From positions 186,001 through 250,000 of the forward strand of contig JAKLMB010000012.1 in the NCBI GenBank assembly GCA_022813625.1: a stretch of 64,000 bases of DNA, written 5' to 3'. Both the position numbers and the translations under genes were made by a program. Shown here piece after piece: positions 10,213-22,375 of the stretch; the stretch's first letter is position 1; each line of letters starts with the position of its first letter. This DNA is from Aaosphaeria pasadenensis. Lineage: Eukaryota > Ascomycota > Dothideomycetes > Pleosporales. Under the pieces are notes generated by a model. It saw only the letters and a program-made list of their open reading frames with translations. It did no database searches and was not told the origin of the DNA.

Positions 10213-13200
10213 ATGCGATCCTATTCTTATCTAATAATTGCGCTTGCGCTTCTCCTCTGCATCGATTTTACGGCCGCTATTCCACAGTCTCTCGTTGTCC
10301 GACAGGATGAGCGCTCTTCCGAAAGATCTGAATCTTCGACACGCCCAAGGAACGAGGCAACACGATCTCTACCGTCTGCTACACAATCAGTGGAACCCTC
10401 AGTAACTCGATCGCAATCTGTCCGGTCATCCCAAACACCAAATGGCTCTGATGCATCTTCAAGCAGTCCAGCCTCGTCGACAAGCGCTACACAGAGTCCG
10501 ACACCAACAGTTCTTGAGAATTCGTCGCCAACAAGCACTGAAGGTTAGTAGCTTCTGTGATTGATAGTGAAGACCAACTACCTGATGTTTGACGTGAGCA
10601 GATCCGCAACCCAAAGACCCGCTTCCTATTCATCCGAAGATCACTCCAGCGTTGGGGATCGCAGGAGTCATCTTATTACTTTCAGGCATTGCATATACAA
10701 TCATCGGTATCAAAAATAAATGGTATGAAACTATGACTGAGTGGTTCTATAGAGGACAGCACTAACAACCCTTAGGCTATACGTCTTCGCATCAGCGGCA
10801 TATTTATCCAGTCTGGCTGTAACAGTGAGTTCATTTAATCCAGTCAAACAGGAAAACCATCGCTAATTCCGGGTCCAAGGTCCTCATCATCTACTTGATG
10901 ACCCCCCCGGTATCGAATGCCATCCAGGGTGGTTTCTTCGTCGCAGCCTTTTTCACCGGAATACTGTTTGGCGGGCTATCCTTGATCTTCCCTGATATGA
11001 CCGAAGGGCTGGGATGCCTGCTCGGCGGATTCTGTCTGAGCATGTGGTTCTTGACGGTAAAGGAAAATGGTCTGATCACATCTCAAACCGGTCGCTCCAT
11101 CTTCATCGGTGTCATGAGCGCAGCGGGCTTTTCCTTGTCGTTTAGTCATTATACCCGCCAGTATGGGCTCATCGTTTGTATCTCATTCGCCGGAGCAACG
11201 ATCACCATGCTTGGGGTCGACTGTCTCAGTCAAGCAGGCTGGAAGGAGTTCTGGCTTTACCTTTGGAGTATGCTTACTCTGTGTTTGTTTAACTTATTAT
11301 TTGCTGACGATTATAGATCTCAACAAGGACACTTTCCCGTTAGAAACAAATACTTACCCGCTGACCAGAGGAATTCGCGCTGAACTCGCTGGGGTCATCA
11401 TTATCACTCTACTAGGAATCGTCTCCCAAATGAGACTATGGAAAGTGGTTCGACAACATCGCGAAAAGAGCGCTAAGAAACGCTTCGACAAGGAGCGTGA
11501 GTCGCGCCGACAGCAGGAAGAAGAGGTGGGTCGCAACGTTCAAGAAAGCTCCCCTCGGAGCCAGCAAACTCCATGGAATCCATACGGCGTTGAAAGGAAG
11601 AATCCGCAAGACTCCGTCATGGGCTCATCGTCGAATGGAAGTATCAGAAAACGTTCGGCCAGTGTTCGGGAGCAGGAACTATCTGGATCGGAGATGGTAG
11701 ACATGGAGCCTTTGCCGCGAAAGCAGATCAACAATGGGGTGGGAAGGGGCATGTCGACATACGGATCCAAGGACACACCAACCAGCACGACGGTCACTGT
11801 CTCGGTTCTTCGCGATGATGATGGCATACAGGCTATCGATGCCCAAGGACGACCCATCTCGAGCAGAATGCCGACTTCAGAGACCGGTTTCAACGGGTCC
11901 AGTACCTCTGCAAATAGCTCCAGCCCATCGATTAAACTTCCTGGTAAAGAGCGGGCCCAACTTCGAGCTTCCGTTCCCCCTCCGCCTGTAGTCATTCCTC
12001 TGCCATTCAGCGTCCCAGAAGGGGATGTGCAAAGCATAGATGGCGATAATTCCTCGGTGTCCGCCGAGCCAGAATCCGTGCATGGCTCGGCAACTGGTCG
12101 AAGCAGGTTCTCTAAGCGGCTATCTGGCGGGTCGATACTCAAAAGGCTATCGACGATCACTGCGGAGGTGGACGACGGAGAGGCGCTGATCGTCCCGCAT
12201 ATCGAAGATGATCGTGCTTCGTCTGTTGCAGCGACTCTGGACGATGACGTACTTTCGCTACCTGACCTCAGCCCGCCGCAGTCTCCGACTGGCTTCGTGG
12301 AGGAAAAGGATCAAATTGCAAATGTGGATACTACCGGAGAGCATGAGAGATCGGTAAATGGTCATGATGATGCTGCCCAGTCGAAACGGTCGTCTGCGCA
12401 ACAGGAGCGTCAAGATTCCGAGGGTCAGGTTTCACCTACTGTTGATGAGCCCAGCTCCGAAACAGAAGCACATTTAAAGACCGAGGCCCCATCCGCAGCG
12501 GTTGCAAGCAAAGAGAACACAGACGAGACAACTTCAACAAAAAATACTGTACGACAGTCTCTCACCGTGAGCACCGACCCGAAGGTTAAACAAGACACAT
12601 CAAAATCAACCTCGCCCCTCGGTCCCAGGTCGCCCACAAATTCCACCGGATCCGATTCTGCAAAGGACTCAGCTCCCGTCCAGCAAACCAAATCTGTCCA
12701 ATCCAAAACACCCTCACTTAAGTCGCAGCCTGTACAGCTGTCCAAAGACGTTCTACCAGAAAGACTTTCCCGAGTAGCCCTCTCATATCGCACAAACGAA
12801 TGGGCAAAGCATCTCGCCCTTGCTGATCATCCCGAGCTTGAGACACTTTCTGACGTCGAAGCACCGACCAAGGAAGAATCAGTGGAGAAGCCTGTCCCAG
12901 TATCTGACGAAATTGCCGGCATCGAACCAGCCGTATCTAAGAGAACATCAAAGCGTGTCTCCAGTGACAGCAGTGTATATCGACCAGGCCTTGGTCGCCC
13001 CGAGTCAAGCGCATCAAGAATCCAAGTACAATACGCAGACAACAATATGCCTTCCCTCTCGCGAAACCCATCGGCGATAAGTCCTGGAGGACGCATGCTG
13101 TCACGCAACAACTCCTCTTCCACCCAACAAACCGATTTCCGAAGCGTCTCGAGTCCCTACCTTGTGCCTTCGCCGGATCCAACCGCCCCAGATCGATTCA

Positions 13201-13853
13201 ACGTCGTGCCCTCGCCATCCCCGGCTCCCGGAACACTCATGAGCAAGCGTGAAAGCTTGATCAAGAACCGCTTCTCCTCCCAATCGTTCCAGAACCCAGC
13301 ATCCCCGACCTCACCAGGTCTGAACGTAGGCGTCGCACCGGCCGACATGACTCTCGCCCAACGCAAACAATTAATTCAGCAGCAACAGCAGCAGCAACAG
13401 CAGCAAGTCAACGCCCCACACCGCAGACCGCCCTCCACGTCCCAGAAATGGGCACAAAACACGCGCCTCAGCATGCAAGACAACGAGCAAATGGGCGGCT
13501 TCAACTCGCACCAACCCGTCCGTCGCGCCTCGGGCAACGGCGTCGACCAAAGCAGACGCGAAGACATGCTCGCCAACTGGCGGGAGTCGATCCGCCAGCA
13601 GCACATCACCAACACCACCAACAACGGCGCCGCCACCCCGGTCATGGCGGCGGGCCCCGCGATCTCAGAGGCCCAGATGATGGCGCTGATGAACGAGCAG
13701 CGCGCGCTCGCGCTCAGGGAGCAGCAGGAGGCGGTCGCGGCGCAGCAGCTGCAGAGCCAGAGGCAGAACATGATGAGGACTGGCACGATGCTGGATGCGC
13801 ACCGCGAGGCGATGAGGAAGATGCAGGCGGCGGCGAATAGGAGTGCGTCGTAG
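10213..13853 (+). CDS. TMEM198/DUF4203-like seven-pass membrane protein with long disordered tail
   Basis: Exons 10213-10543, 10602-10722, 10776-10824, 10880-11267 and 11317-13853 join in phase to 1141 aa. A signal peptide covers residues 1-22. It is followed by a Ser/Thr-rich stretch of about 90 residues that could be O-glycosylated outside the membrane. Seven hydrophobic segments lie between about 124 and 335, including the Gly-rich AAFFTGILFGGLSLIF typical of DUF4203/TMEM198 membrane cores. A basic helical stretch (about 336-370) and some 770 disordered Ser/Pro-rich residues follow. Near the C-terminus are a Gln run encoded at 13377-13407 and a Gln/Ala/Met-rich helix. The tail is presumably cytosolic. 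Animal TMEM198 is linked to Wnt signalling; the fungal role is unknown. The third exon is 49 nt. Confidence 0.85.
13377..13407 (+). repeat. CAG/CAA polyglutamine tract inside the TMEM198-like gene
   Basis: A mixed CAG/CAA run encodes about ten consecutive glutamines near residue 983 of the predicted protein. CAA interruptions should make it more stable than a pure CAG repeat. Confidence 0.8.
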
Positions 13854-15930
13854 ATGTTTCGAGGGCTAGGGACTGCGCGTTTTGGTTTTTGATTTGGTTC
13901 ATTTGACTTAGGTACGGGTTTGGTTTGGTTCATTGTAGAAAGGATAAAAAAAGGAAACGGTCTTGGGGGGATCATATCCACTGGGTTTGGGGGAAGGAAA
14001 GGGGAATGGGTTTTGGTCTTCACGCTATAAGGAGAGTGAATGTCACATCTGACTAGTCTAGTCTACGTTTTCTGTTCAGCTCGTAAGCTTTAAGGTTCAA
14101 TTGAATGACACTACTGTACGCATATAAATGGACTGTGGTGATCTGGGTGCGATTGAGTTTTGATGGACTGTCGGACGTTTGTTCGCTTTCTCCCTTGCCA
14201 ACACTCTCTTTCCACCGTTCACCGCATTCGCCAAAGCGTCGACTTCCTTATTCAGTCTTTTGAATCTCATGTTTGTCTGTATATCGACCTACTGTCCCCC
14301 ATTTATGTCGAAATTCGTCTAGTCACATCTGCTTTCCATTGCCTTGTGCGCTTCTGCTCTCTGGCATGTTTACAGTTGCAATGGCTATTTATTTACCTAG
14401 GTACTTTTCTTCGGTATCTCCATCAGATCGATCTACGTCACGTCAACATAGCAAAGAAGAAGTCTGTCCCACGAACGAACAAGATCTCAGCATACTTCAA
14501 GCCGATCTCTTGATTTGAGAGAGCATTTGACTAGAGCCTAAACGACAGAGGATAAGCTACTCTCCTCCCTTCTATTGAATGCCAGATTTTATTAGTAAAG
14601 GCATATAGACATACACTACCTGACCTAGGTTTGTGTTAAGTTGTCCACGTATCTGACAACGACACTTACGCAAACGACGCAATATCAAGCAGTCGTCCAT
14701 CGTGCACTGAGGATCGACGATGATAAGCGGCAGGAGTGGCAGAAACAACGAAGAGGACTGGATGTTATCGGTCACAAGTAGTTTGTTGGCATCACTGTTT
14801 GCTCCTCATACTCACTACAGAAGAGCAGATAAGCAGGGAGCCTAAACCGCATAAACTCAAAGCCCATCCGCCTTCGAAGATAAGTTGATTATCGGACACG
14901 GAACAATATTGTTGGACACATCCCGAGCTTTAAAACCTCCCGAGAAGCCATTGTCAATTCGTACATTAGGCGACTTAATAATGGCAATCCATATGGATCT
15001 CTACAAGTACTTATGGTTCGGTGATCGTTAGACGTGAACAAGTGCACAAGCACACAGATACATCGACGATCGATACTAAAGAAATGACATCGCAATTAAC
15101 AAACCAACCTAAGCCCTACCCGCCCATCGACACCGCCGTCGTCAGATCTCTCGTATTTCATCCCAGGGAAGAAAGAGCGGTGGGGTCGTCGCTTGGGGTG
15201 GTGGTCGTAGTTAAATGAATGATCGGTCCTTTTGTATCGGTCGTGTGGGAGCGTGCGGGAGGGAGTCTATGTTGACTACGAGGGTGCTGGGCTTTACGGA
15301 TTTATGTAGGTGTATGTGCTCTACGATTGTAGGGTTGCTGTATGGGTTTAAGACCCTTCTTGATCATTCACTCATAATCGCTATGATACATATAGCGAAT
15401 ACATAGATGTAAAGGGGAAGTCTGTTCATGATATGGCATTCGCCAATCCCTCCCGACTCACAGACGCATTGAGAAGTTTCGAAAAAGCTTCTAGAAGGAC
15501 GGAGCACGGACGATGGTGTCTGCGCAGTGCGCATTGTGATTGCGAGTCGTAGGGCGAGAAGGATGTGCAAGATTGTGTGTGGAGATTCGTGAGTCTCGTG
15601 AGGCTGGGAGGTCCTGGCCTGGTCGGTGGTAAGGTCACAAGGTAAGTCGCTATGATAAAAAGGGGGGAAAGGGAAGGGGAAATGGGAATGGATCCGAGGA
15701 CGTGGGTGCGGGTTTGCTTTGCTTCGTATTGAAGGACACGGATGAGGATGACGCATTTTGGAGATGATGGCTAGAGAGAGCATTGTTCGTTATTACTGAG
15801 AAGAGAGAGAGGATTACTGGATTGAGATGCCACTGAGTCGGTTAAGGGGTGGGTTTGGGTTGGTCGACCCGGGGGACTGTTTTGGGAACACACTGACACG
15901 GGACGGGAACTTGGGAGAGATTCGAGAGTG

Positions 15931-15973
15931 ACAGGCCGTTGGACTTGACTGGACTTGACTTGACAGGCCGTTG
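15931..15973. repeat. Short duplicated GACAGGCCGTTG with intervening GACTTGACT units
   Basis: The 12-mer GACAGGCCGTTG occurs at about 15931 and again at 15962. The bases between carry repeated TTGACT/GGACTTGACT units. It is a local microduplication in non-coding DNA. Confidence 0.6.
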
Positions 15974-16810
15974 TATTTATTTTAGGATCAGCGACGTATG
16001 TTTGAGTCTTGATTGCAATTCTTTTAGATGTGTTTGTGTATTTAATTTCCCAATGTATGTATGCCGGTATACACAAAACGCATGTGGCGGCGGCAGCCAG
16101 CAATGCTCGGATGGTCATGAGGGAAGAAGACGAGGGATGGGATGGATGGATTGGGCGGATGTCTGAGGCGAATGGCACATCAATTGTCTAGTTTGTCGGC
16201 GTAATTCATGCGGCATCAAGCCATCGACGTTATGGGGAGTAGAGAGAAAGGAAATGCTAATTACCAATGTTCAAAGCATTGGCACATTCACATCTTCCAC
16301 CCGCATCCGAGCACAAGGCGGCGAATAGATTGTCAGCGCAATCGGCCCCCGGCGCCCAATTGTGTCATGGGTCACCATCCGACCACCACGATAACTAGTT
16401 AATGGGCTCAAAATGGTGTTGATCATAGGTAGGTAGACGGCGACTTGTATCTGACGAGGAGGGATGGGAATCGGAATAGGAAGAGCACCGAGTAAACAGG
16501 AACGGGAGGTTCGTCCTTCCTTTCAGCCTCATCCTTTCAATAGTTAACCAATTGCTACCAGTCTACCACTACTTCGAGGACTACGAGGACTAGTTATTGG
16601 TATAACTACTCCGTATACTGTGTACATAGACTTTGTCACACTTGGTAATCCACCAAACGCCTTTTCGCTATACTTACCTACACCCTGCCCTTCCTTTTCC
16701 CTTCCTTTCCCTCTGTTCCCCTTGCCTTACTTTTTTCTCTCTCTTCCCCATTATTTTCTTTCCTTTTTCTCTTCCCCAATGTCGTACAGCCCCTGGTCAT
16801 TCATCCTCCC

Positions 16811-16856
16811 TGGACGGACCTGAACGGACTTGAACGGACCTGACCTGACCTGACCT
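16811..16856. repeat. Short tandem repeat of GGACCTGAAC / GACCT units
   Basis: Three 10-nt units of the form GGAC(C/T)TGAAC are followed by three GACCT pentamers. This is a degenerate microsatellite in the erf4 upstream region. Confidence 0.7.
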
Positions 16857-17003
16857 AAATTGACTGAAACGGGATCCCTCCCCCAAGTCAAAGGGACCCT
16901 CGACTGGCCGGTTATAGAACAGCACGTGTGTGTGTGTCGGGTGCCGGGTGTGCATAAGGGAGTGTGTATGTGCATATGTACTGTGATTTGTGCTGCACTA
17001 CAT

Positions 17004-17135
17004 CGCATACACATATACATATTACATATCCATACATACTTTAGTACTCCGTACATACATACACATCATACATATCCGTACATAGGCATCCATACATGCC
17101 CTACACATCTCCATTCATACGCATACGCATACGCA
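17004..17135. repeat. CATA/CATACA low-complexity tract
   Basis: This is repetitive CATACA, CATATC and CATACG DNA including three CATACG units near 17118-17135. One TACTCCGTA word (17045) is embedded in it. Confidence 0.65.
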
Positions 17136-17675
17136 CACCCACGCCTAGCTACCGGTAACATATGCATACACACAACACACACTGGCATTAGCTACAGCCT
17201 ACGCAGCGCATACACATACTAAATAGGTAGAATCGTTGAAGAATTCTACTCCCCTTCCAAGCAACAACGGCCGCACCAACAGCTATCAAGTCTTGGGGTC
17301 CTGTCCAGATCCATCCTTTCGATATTTTTCTCCTTCTTCTCTTTCTTTCTCCCCCACAACTTCAAAATTGGACTTTACACAATTTGAACCCGCCTGTCGT
17401 TTTCAAACTCCTGCTTTAGGAGTTGTATGAGAACGAAGACTACAATACTATATGCAGCGAGTGCGGGTTGAAGGAGTTGCGCAAGGACCTGTGCAAGTTC
17501 GTTCGCCAAGGGGGGAAGCCGAACGTCTACTACGACTACCACTCCGCCTACGCCTACTACACCCCTTAGTACTGACTTCATCTCCATTTTTTTATCATCA
17601 CCATCTCTCTCATCCTCCTCCTCGACCTCGTCGTCGCCATCTCTTCTCCTCCTCTAACATCGCCCCATATCCTAA

Positions 17676-19193
17676 ACGAACACGAGCCCGGACACGAACA
17701 CCTCTTCTTCTCCCTCGTCCTCACCCTCCTCCGTCTCACCTAACCGTCCTCCCACCCCAATCTTCACCATCACCACCATCACCGCCCTCCACGCAACCAC
17801 GGCGTCGCCGCCACCTTCTGGCATCCTCTCCTCCGCATCGCGTGCGCCTGCGCCTGATTTAGTTCCTGCATCAGCTTCAGCATCTGCGCCTGCAACGACC
17901 CTGCAGGACCCTCCACTTCCCGTCCGTTGGAGTCTGACCAATCGCATCTTCAATCTCAATCTCAATCTCCGCGCCCTCTACACGGGCGGCACCACCGCCG
18001 ATACAACCACCACTACCACCGCTCCCAACTGTCCGCCTCGGCAACCTGCATCGCGCCTTTGGAATCCCCTCAATTCCTCTCCTCGAACTCCCGTCTTGCC
18101 CAACGTCCCGTTCCAACATCCAGAGTTGGCCCGCCGTCGCGGCCTTCCGCCTTTAGACACCCGCGACGAATATCCTCTTCTCTCCCTGCCGGAGCAGCGA
18201 CGCAGCCGACAGAGCCCTGCGCCCTCGTCTCTCGTCGTCGAACGTTCCACGGGTGCCGACAGTAGTCGCACCAGCGTTGGCCTCCCCCGCGATCGCCGCA
18301 GCGTCCCATTCGATTTCTCCAACCCGGGAACCCCTCGTGTCACAATGCCTGCAGGAGTCCACAATGACCCTGCAAAGGACCAGCAGCCACAGCAGCAGCA
18401 CCTCAGCCCGACCGCCATCACACATGACCCAGAGATGGGTCTCAAGCGCTCTCCAAGCCGCGCTTCTCTACCGAACTCAATGAATTCGCGCCGATCAGAC
18501 CTACCAAACGGAGAAGGGAACGCTGACGACAACGAATCTGAATATGCTTGGGGTCCTCAACACCCTTGCTTCCCTCATCCCAATTCACATGTCCCCAAGA
18601 AGTCTCCCCTATACGAGACCACACGCATCATTCGCATAAAACGGGATTGGATGGTTCAGGGCGACCTAGCACCGACATTTGCGAATGTGTACCCCGAAAT
18701 TCTGGAAGGCACGCTCGCCGAAGATGACTTTCGGGACGTCATTCAGAAGATTAACGATGCTCTGATTGACGCTTTCAACCCATTCGGGTTCAGGGCGTGG
18801 CTGGACGCCATAATGGGCGTTGCTACGTTTTGGTTGTGGGATGATGCGGGCATGACGAAGATCAAGAAGGATTTGGCGGAGCTGGAGAGGTGGATTGAGG
18901 CTTGGAATCATAGAGTGGGAGAGAAGGAAGGTGTTTCGATTGTGCCATTGCGACGGACGGGTTATCTTACGGTGAGTTCTTCTTTTTTTTATCCCGCCTA
19001 AAAGTCATGATTACTGACCTCTACATTGCAGCTCGACATACAGATCCCCGATCCCCACTTCGAAACGAATACAGCTTCCCGACCCAACACTCAAGACGAC
19101 GGGTTCGAAGAAGCCCCTCCGCATGAGCCCTACGGCATCTTCCAAAACTCCCCCGCTTTCCACGTCACACCCAACTCTCCTCCTCGAGCATGA
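17676..19193 (+). CDS. erf4: ERF4/Golgin-A7 family palmitoyltransferase subunit (5' end unresolved)
   Basis: The conserved block (RIIRIKRDWMVQGDLAPTF, GFRAWLDAIMGVATFWLWDD, KIKKDLAELERWIE) is the ERF4/Golgin-A7 domain. Its partner ERF2 is the DHHC enzyme that palmitoylates Ras at the ER/Golgi. A single intron, 18972-19031, follows the domain; the last exon, 19032-19193, ends FHVTPNSPPRA. Upstream, the frame is open from 17676, after a TAA at 17673, and already contains plausible N-terminal sequence (WSLTNRIFNLNLNLRALY; LPNVPFQHPELARRRGLPPL). It has no ATG before about 18346. The true start therefore lies in an upstream exon joined by an intron I cannot place; the coordinate given is the 5' limit of the open frame. 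The middle is disordered and Ser/Pro-rich. Confidence 0.8.
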
Positions 19194-20235
19194 TCGCGGC
19201 AGTCGCCCGATATATCAACACATTACACCCTCAAAAAAAGAAAACACACCAGTCTTATGACTTTTCAGCTTTTAGCGACAGCGTTCCGGCGTGCATCATC
19301 ATCACTTCTCTTTATTTCCCCCCGCTCGCGCACTCTTTTCATGTGCGCGATGCGATCATGGCATGGCATTACACGAACCACCTTTTTATATCAACAAAGC
19401 GTGGTTCTTTCTCCTTACCCTTTTTCTTCTTTTTTTATATCTCCACTATCTCGTCTATTAATCACTATATCTTTCCTTTTTACTCCTTCATGTCCACATA
19501 TTTTTTTCCCTTTGCTCTGCTACTAGACTTTTTACTTTTATAAATCTCTCCCCCGCCGCGAGGCGAAAAAATGTTATGGGTTATGTCATCCTCATCCTCA
19601 TTCCAATCTTTACTTTTCCTCTCTCAAAGTTTCTGTGCTTGTGTTGTCTTGATTGTTTCTGTTTTATCCTAAAGGAGTGAAAGTGGGGTTTGGGTTGTTA
19701 TCGGTTGGTTTATGGATCAGATACCCGTTGTTTATGGTCGGCTTAGTTGGGAGGTTGAACGACTGTTCTGGGTTGAGCGAGGAGATGAATGGTACGCTGC
19801 TGGTTAATACAAACCGCGAGAGAGGCGGCGAGAGAGAAGTGGAATCCAATACATACGTTCTTCTTTTTAATCATTTGCTCTGAGCACGTCTACATTTGCC
19901 CTGTTCGTTTGTCCCTCGTCACCAGTGCCCTGGAGAAGGTGTGAACGAGAGATGGTGGTCATTGAGTACGCAGTAGTGTATCTTTTTCTGATATTTATTC
20001 CTTGCTTGGGGTGGTATGTGTAGGTATAAAAATGTACGTTTTCGTTTTTCGTTTGTACGAGTACAGAGGTACATGATATGGGTATCTAAAGCTTCTACAT
20101 CCCCCCTATTCTTTTCCCCCTCCCCTCTCCCTTCCGACGGGGGAAAACGGAACGAGACGAGACGAGAAAAGCGACGTTCAAAAACGAAAAGGCGAAAGAG
20201 AAACACGGGAAGTCAAGAGAAGGATCCGTCTAAGC
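19194..20235. other. Convergent 3' intergenic region
   Basis: This spacer between erf4 and the convergent dehydrogenase gene has T-rich stretches at 19380-19540 and AT-rich DNA near 19990-20060, consistent with 3' UTRs. I see no gene in it. Confidence 0.45.
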
Positions 20236-21568
20236 TCACTCCCCCTCCTCCCCCTCCCCCTGTCCCTCCTCCTTCACACCCTCCGCTCCCCCATCCCCTC
20301 TACCACCACCAGCACCCCCGACATCATCCCCCGCACCGCCCGCCACGCCATCGACCGGATAGTGCAGGTACTTCCAATCCTCAATCTCCTCGATGATACT
20401 CCTCAACCTATCCCTCACGCTCTCGACCGCATAACTCCCCAGCAGCAGCCTTAGCGGCGGATAACTACAATGCCCCAGCTGCCAAATGAGCTCCGCTGAC
20501 TTCACGGACGACACGGGCTGCCGGTCGTTGAGCCACTGCACCATGCGGCGGGCGTGGCGGGCCGGCGACGTCGCGGGGTTGTACGGCGAGGACGTCGTGG
20601 GCTTGACCCAGAAGTGGCCGTAGCGGCGGGGGCGGAGGACATTTGAGGGCGTCGCAGCTGCTGTGGAGGTTGGCGGGTTGGTGGTGGAAGAGGAGAGGAT
20701 GGCGGCGTCGTCGGGTTCGTCGAGGCGGACGTATCCGGGCTCCACGAGCGTCGCTTTGATGTTGAAGATGTCGACTTCGTACAGCATGGATTCGATGAGG
20801 CCTTCGACGGCGTATTTTGTTGCGCAGTAGGGGCCGAGACCGGGGACGCCGAGGGCGCCGGCGGTGGAGGAGAAGATGAGGTAGCGGCCGTGGGACTGGG
20901 CGCGGAAGTGTGGGAGGGAGAGCTGGATTATGTGGAGGGTTCCTAGGACGTTGGTGTTGAATTGGTTGCGCAGGTCGTAGTCATCTTGGTCTTCGCATGC
21001 GCCGATTACGCCTGTTGGGGAATGTAAGTTGGGGGGGAGTTTTGAGGGAGTGAGAGGGAAGGGCTAAGTACCGTAGCCTGTGCAGCTGGGGTGGATTAGT
21101 TAGTTTATGTATGTTTCAATGGGGGACGAAGGAACGTACTTCGCAATGATGTCGATGTTCCCCCAGCGGTCGATGCTCCGCTTGATCACGGAGTCGACCG
21201 TCTCTCGAACCCGTACGTCGCAGAGCATGCCCACGCAGTTCGTGTCCGCCCACTGTCCCATCTGCTCCGGCGTGTTCTCCTGCGTCCATCCCACCGCCGT
21301 GCACTGGTCGCCGTGGGACAGCACGGCCCGGACGAGAGACCGTCCCATGTGGCCCGTTGCGCCGAAGACCTACGGAAGCATAACGTCAATGTCTGGCTCT
21401 TCTTTTACAGACGAGGAGCGAGCCACGCTATGGGATGCTCACAATCCATGAAGCCTGCCTGTGGGGATTCTGCTCCGACGGCGGGTCGCACGTAGCAGGC
21501 AGTCTCAGATTTGGTTGGTGCGAGGCCGCGCCGGGCGAGAGGCTCTGGCTCGCAGTGTCGAACTCCAT
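20236..21568 (-). CDS. Short-chain dehydrogenase/reductase with apparent frameshift
   Basis: This is a classical SDR (NAD(P)-dependent oxidoreductase, substrate unknown). Proposed exons are 21568-21443, 21371-21140, 21072-21085 (14 nt) and 21011-20236. Exon 1 ends QASWI and exon 2 should continue VFGATGHMGRS, the Rossmann dinucleotide loop. An extra GC at about 21356-21361 throws the frame by two, so the exon lengths sum to 3n+2. Downstream the SDR features are intact: DVRVRETVDS, DIIANCTGYGVIGACED across the microexon, LIFSSTAGALG with the catalytic Ser, and YCATKYAVEG with Tyr-x3-Lys. The C-terminus ends in a Gly/Glu-rich low-complexity tail. The first exon has a disordered leader before the Rossmann strand. 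It could be a sequencing error, a recent pseudogene or unusual splicing. Confidence 0.75.
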
Positions 21569-21959
21569 GTCGTCGTCGTAGCAACCCTCCGTGCAGCCGT
21601 GTTATCTCCCTTGAGCAGAGCGAAGTGGGATTATGGGCATTGAAAAGACACAAGGATTCGCATTGAGGTCGACGTGGATGTTGGGGAAACTAGATTGTCG
21701 GTTCCTGGACGCGGGGATGATGGGTGTGGGGAGCTTGGGAAGGCAGCCAATCGGAGATTTTCGCTTTTGCCGATCCACCGGAGGTCTCTTGCGGACAACA
21801 CCAGGAGCGGCGAGGAGATGTGAGATGATATGATGTCCATTGATATACGATCGATGGTCGATGGTTAGAATCATGGCGTCCGGGGAAGTGCTCAAATGTC
21901 CTGCTCCTTCTCTTGTTTCTGCTAATCAAAGAAATCAAATCCCATGGTACATGAGACGC
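21569..21959. other. Tandem intergenic spacer
   Basis: These 391 bases separate the SDR start from the stop of the small membrane-protein gene, both on the minus strand. They should contain the SDR promoter and the upstream gene's 3' UTR. No other feature is seen. Confidence 0.4.
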
Positions 21960-22375
21960 CTAGAGCAGGTACTGTCTCTTCTCCTCTGCAAGGAAATTGG
22001 AAGCCTGGTTGAGCAGATAAGACGGATACGAATGCTGCCTATTGTTGAGCCAGCGGTGTCCTCCGCACATGAAGAAGAACATGCACACGTAGAATAGGAA
22101 TGGTGAGTGATCCAGTAGGTAGAATCCGAGACTCAGGAGGGCTTGCGTCCGGTAGCGGGCTCTCAGGGCTCGCAGCGCCCGGAGTATGTCCCTGTCGGTT
22201 GCCATGCGAGACAGATAGAACGAATCTGGAACGACAGGAATTGACTGGAAACAGATGTGATGATTGAGGAGTTGGAGAAACGGTCTATACATCGACATTA
22301 ATTGACAAACACATCAGCTTAAGCTCAAAAGACTAACCTTAACACGGTCTGCATCGGAATCGCTTCCGCCCACAT
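21960..22375 (-). CDS. Small predicted membrane protein, unrecognised (120 aa, two exons)
   Basis: A 38-nt first exon (22375-22338; starts MWAEAIPMQTVLR) joins in phase to 22284-21960 across a 53-nt intron with a GTTAGT donor, a CTGAT branch-like site and a TGTATAG acceptor. The 120-aa product has an N-terminal half ending DSFYLSRMATDRD. A basic helix follows (ALRALRARYRTQA), then a strongly hydrophobic segment (LLSLGFYLLDHSPFLFYVCM and FFFMCGG), then a polar tail. This predicts one membrane hairpin or a single pass. I do not recognise the family. It is divergent from mmm1 across about 146 bp, so the two may share a promoter. Support is the clean splice junction and sustained protein-like composition; there is no homology evidence. 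Confidence 0.5.

Larger units (their letters stand above)
13854..17675. other. Gene-poor region upstream of erf4 (3.8 kb)
   Basis: No frame in this stretch has a recognisable domain or credible exon structure. It contains several simple repeats (listed separately) and pyrimidine-rich DNA at 16680-16780 and 17310-17360, which may be erf4 leader sequence. A possible internal exon at 17420-17566 is discussed in the findings. Confidence 0.4.

Noticed and set aside
15771..16178. 135-codon minus-strand frame with an apparent hydrophobic N-terminus
   Set aside because: The hydrophobic stretch is short, the rest is random-like, and no exon structure or family supports it.
17452..17862. 136-codon plus-strand frame starting MQRVRV
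   Set aside because: It is an out-of-frame shadow of the erf4 5' region. Its Arg/Leu/His/Pro composition follows from CT-rich DNA.
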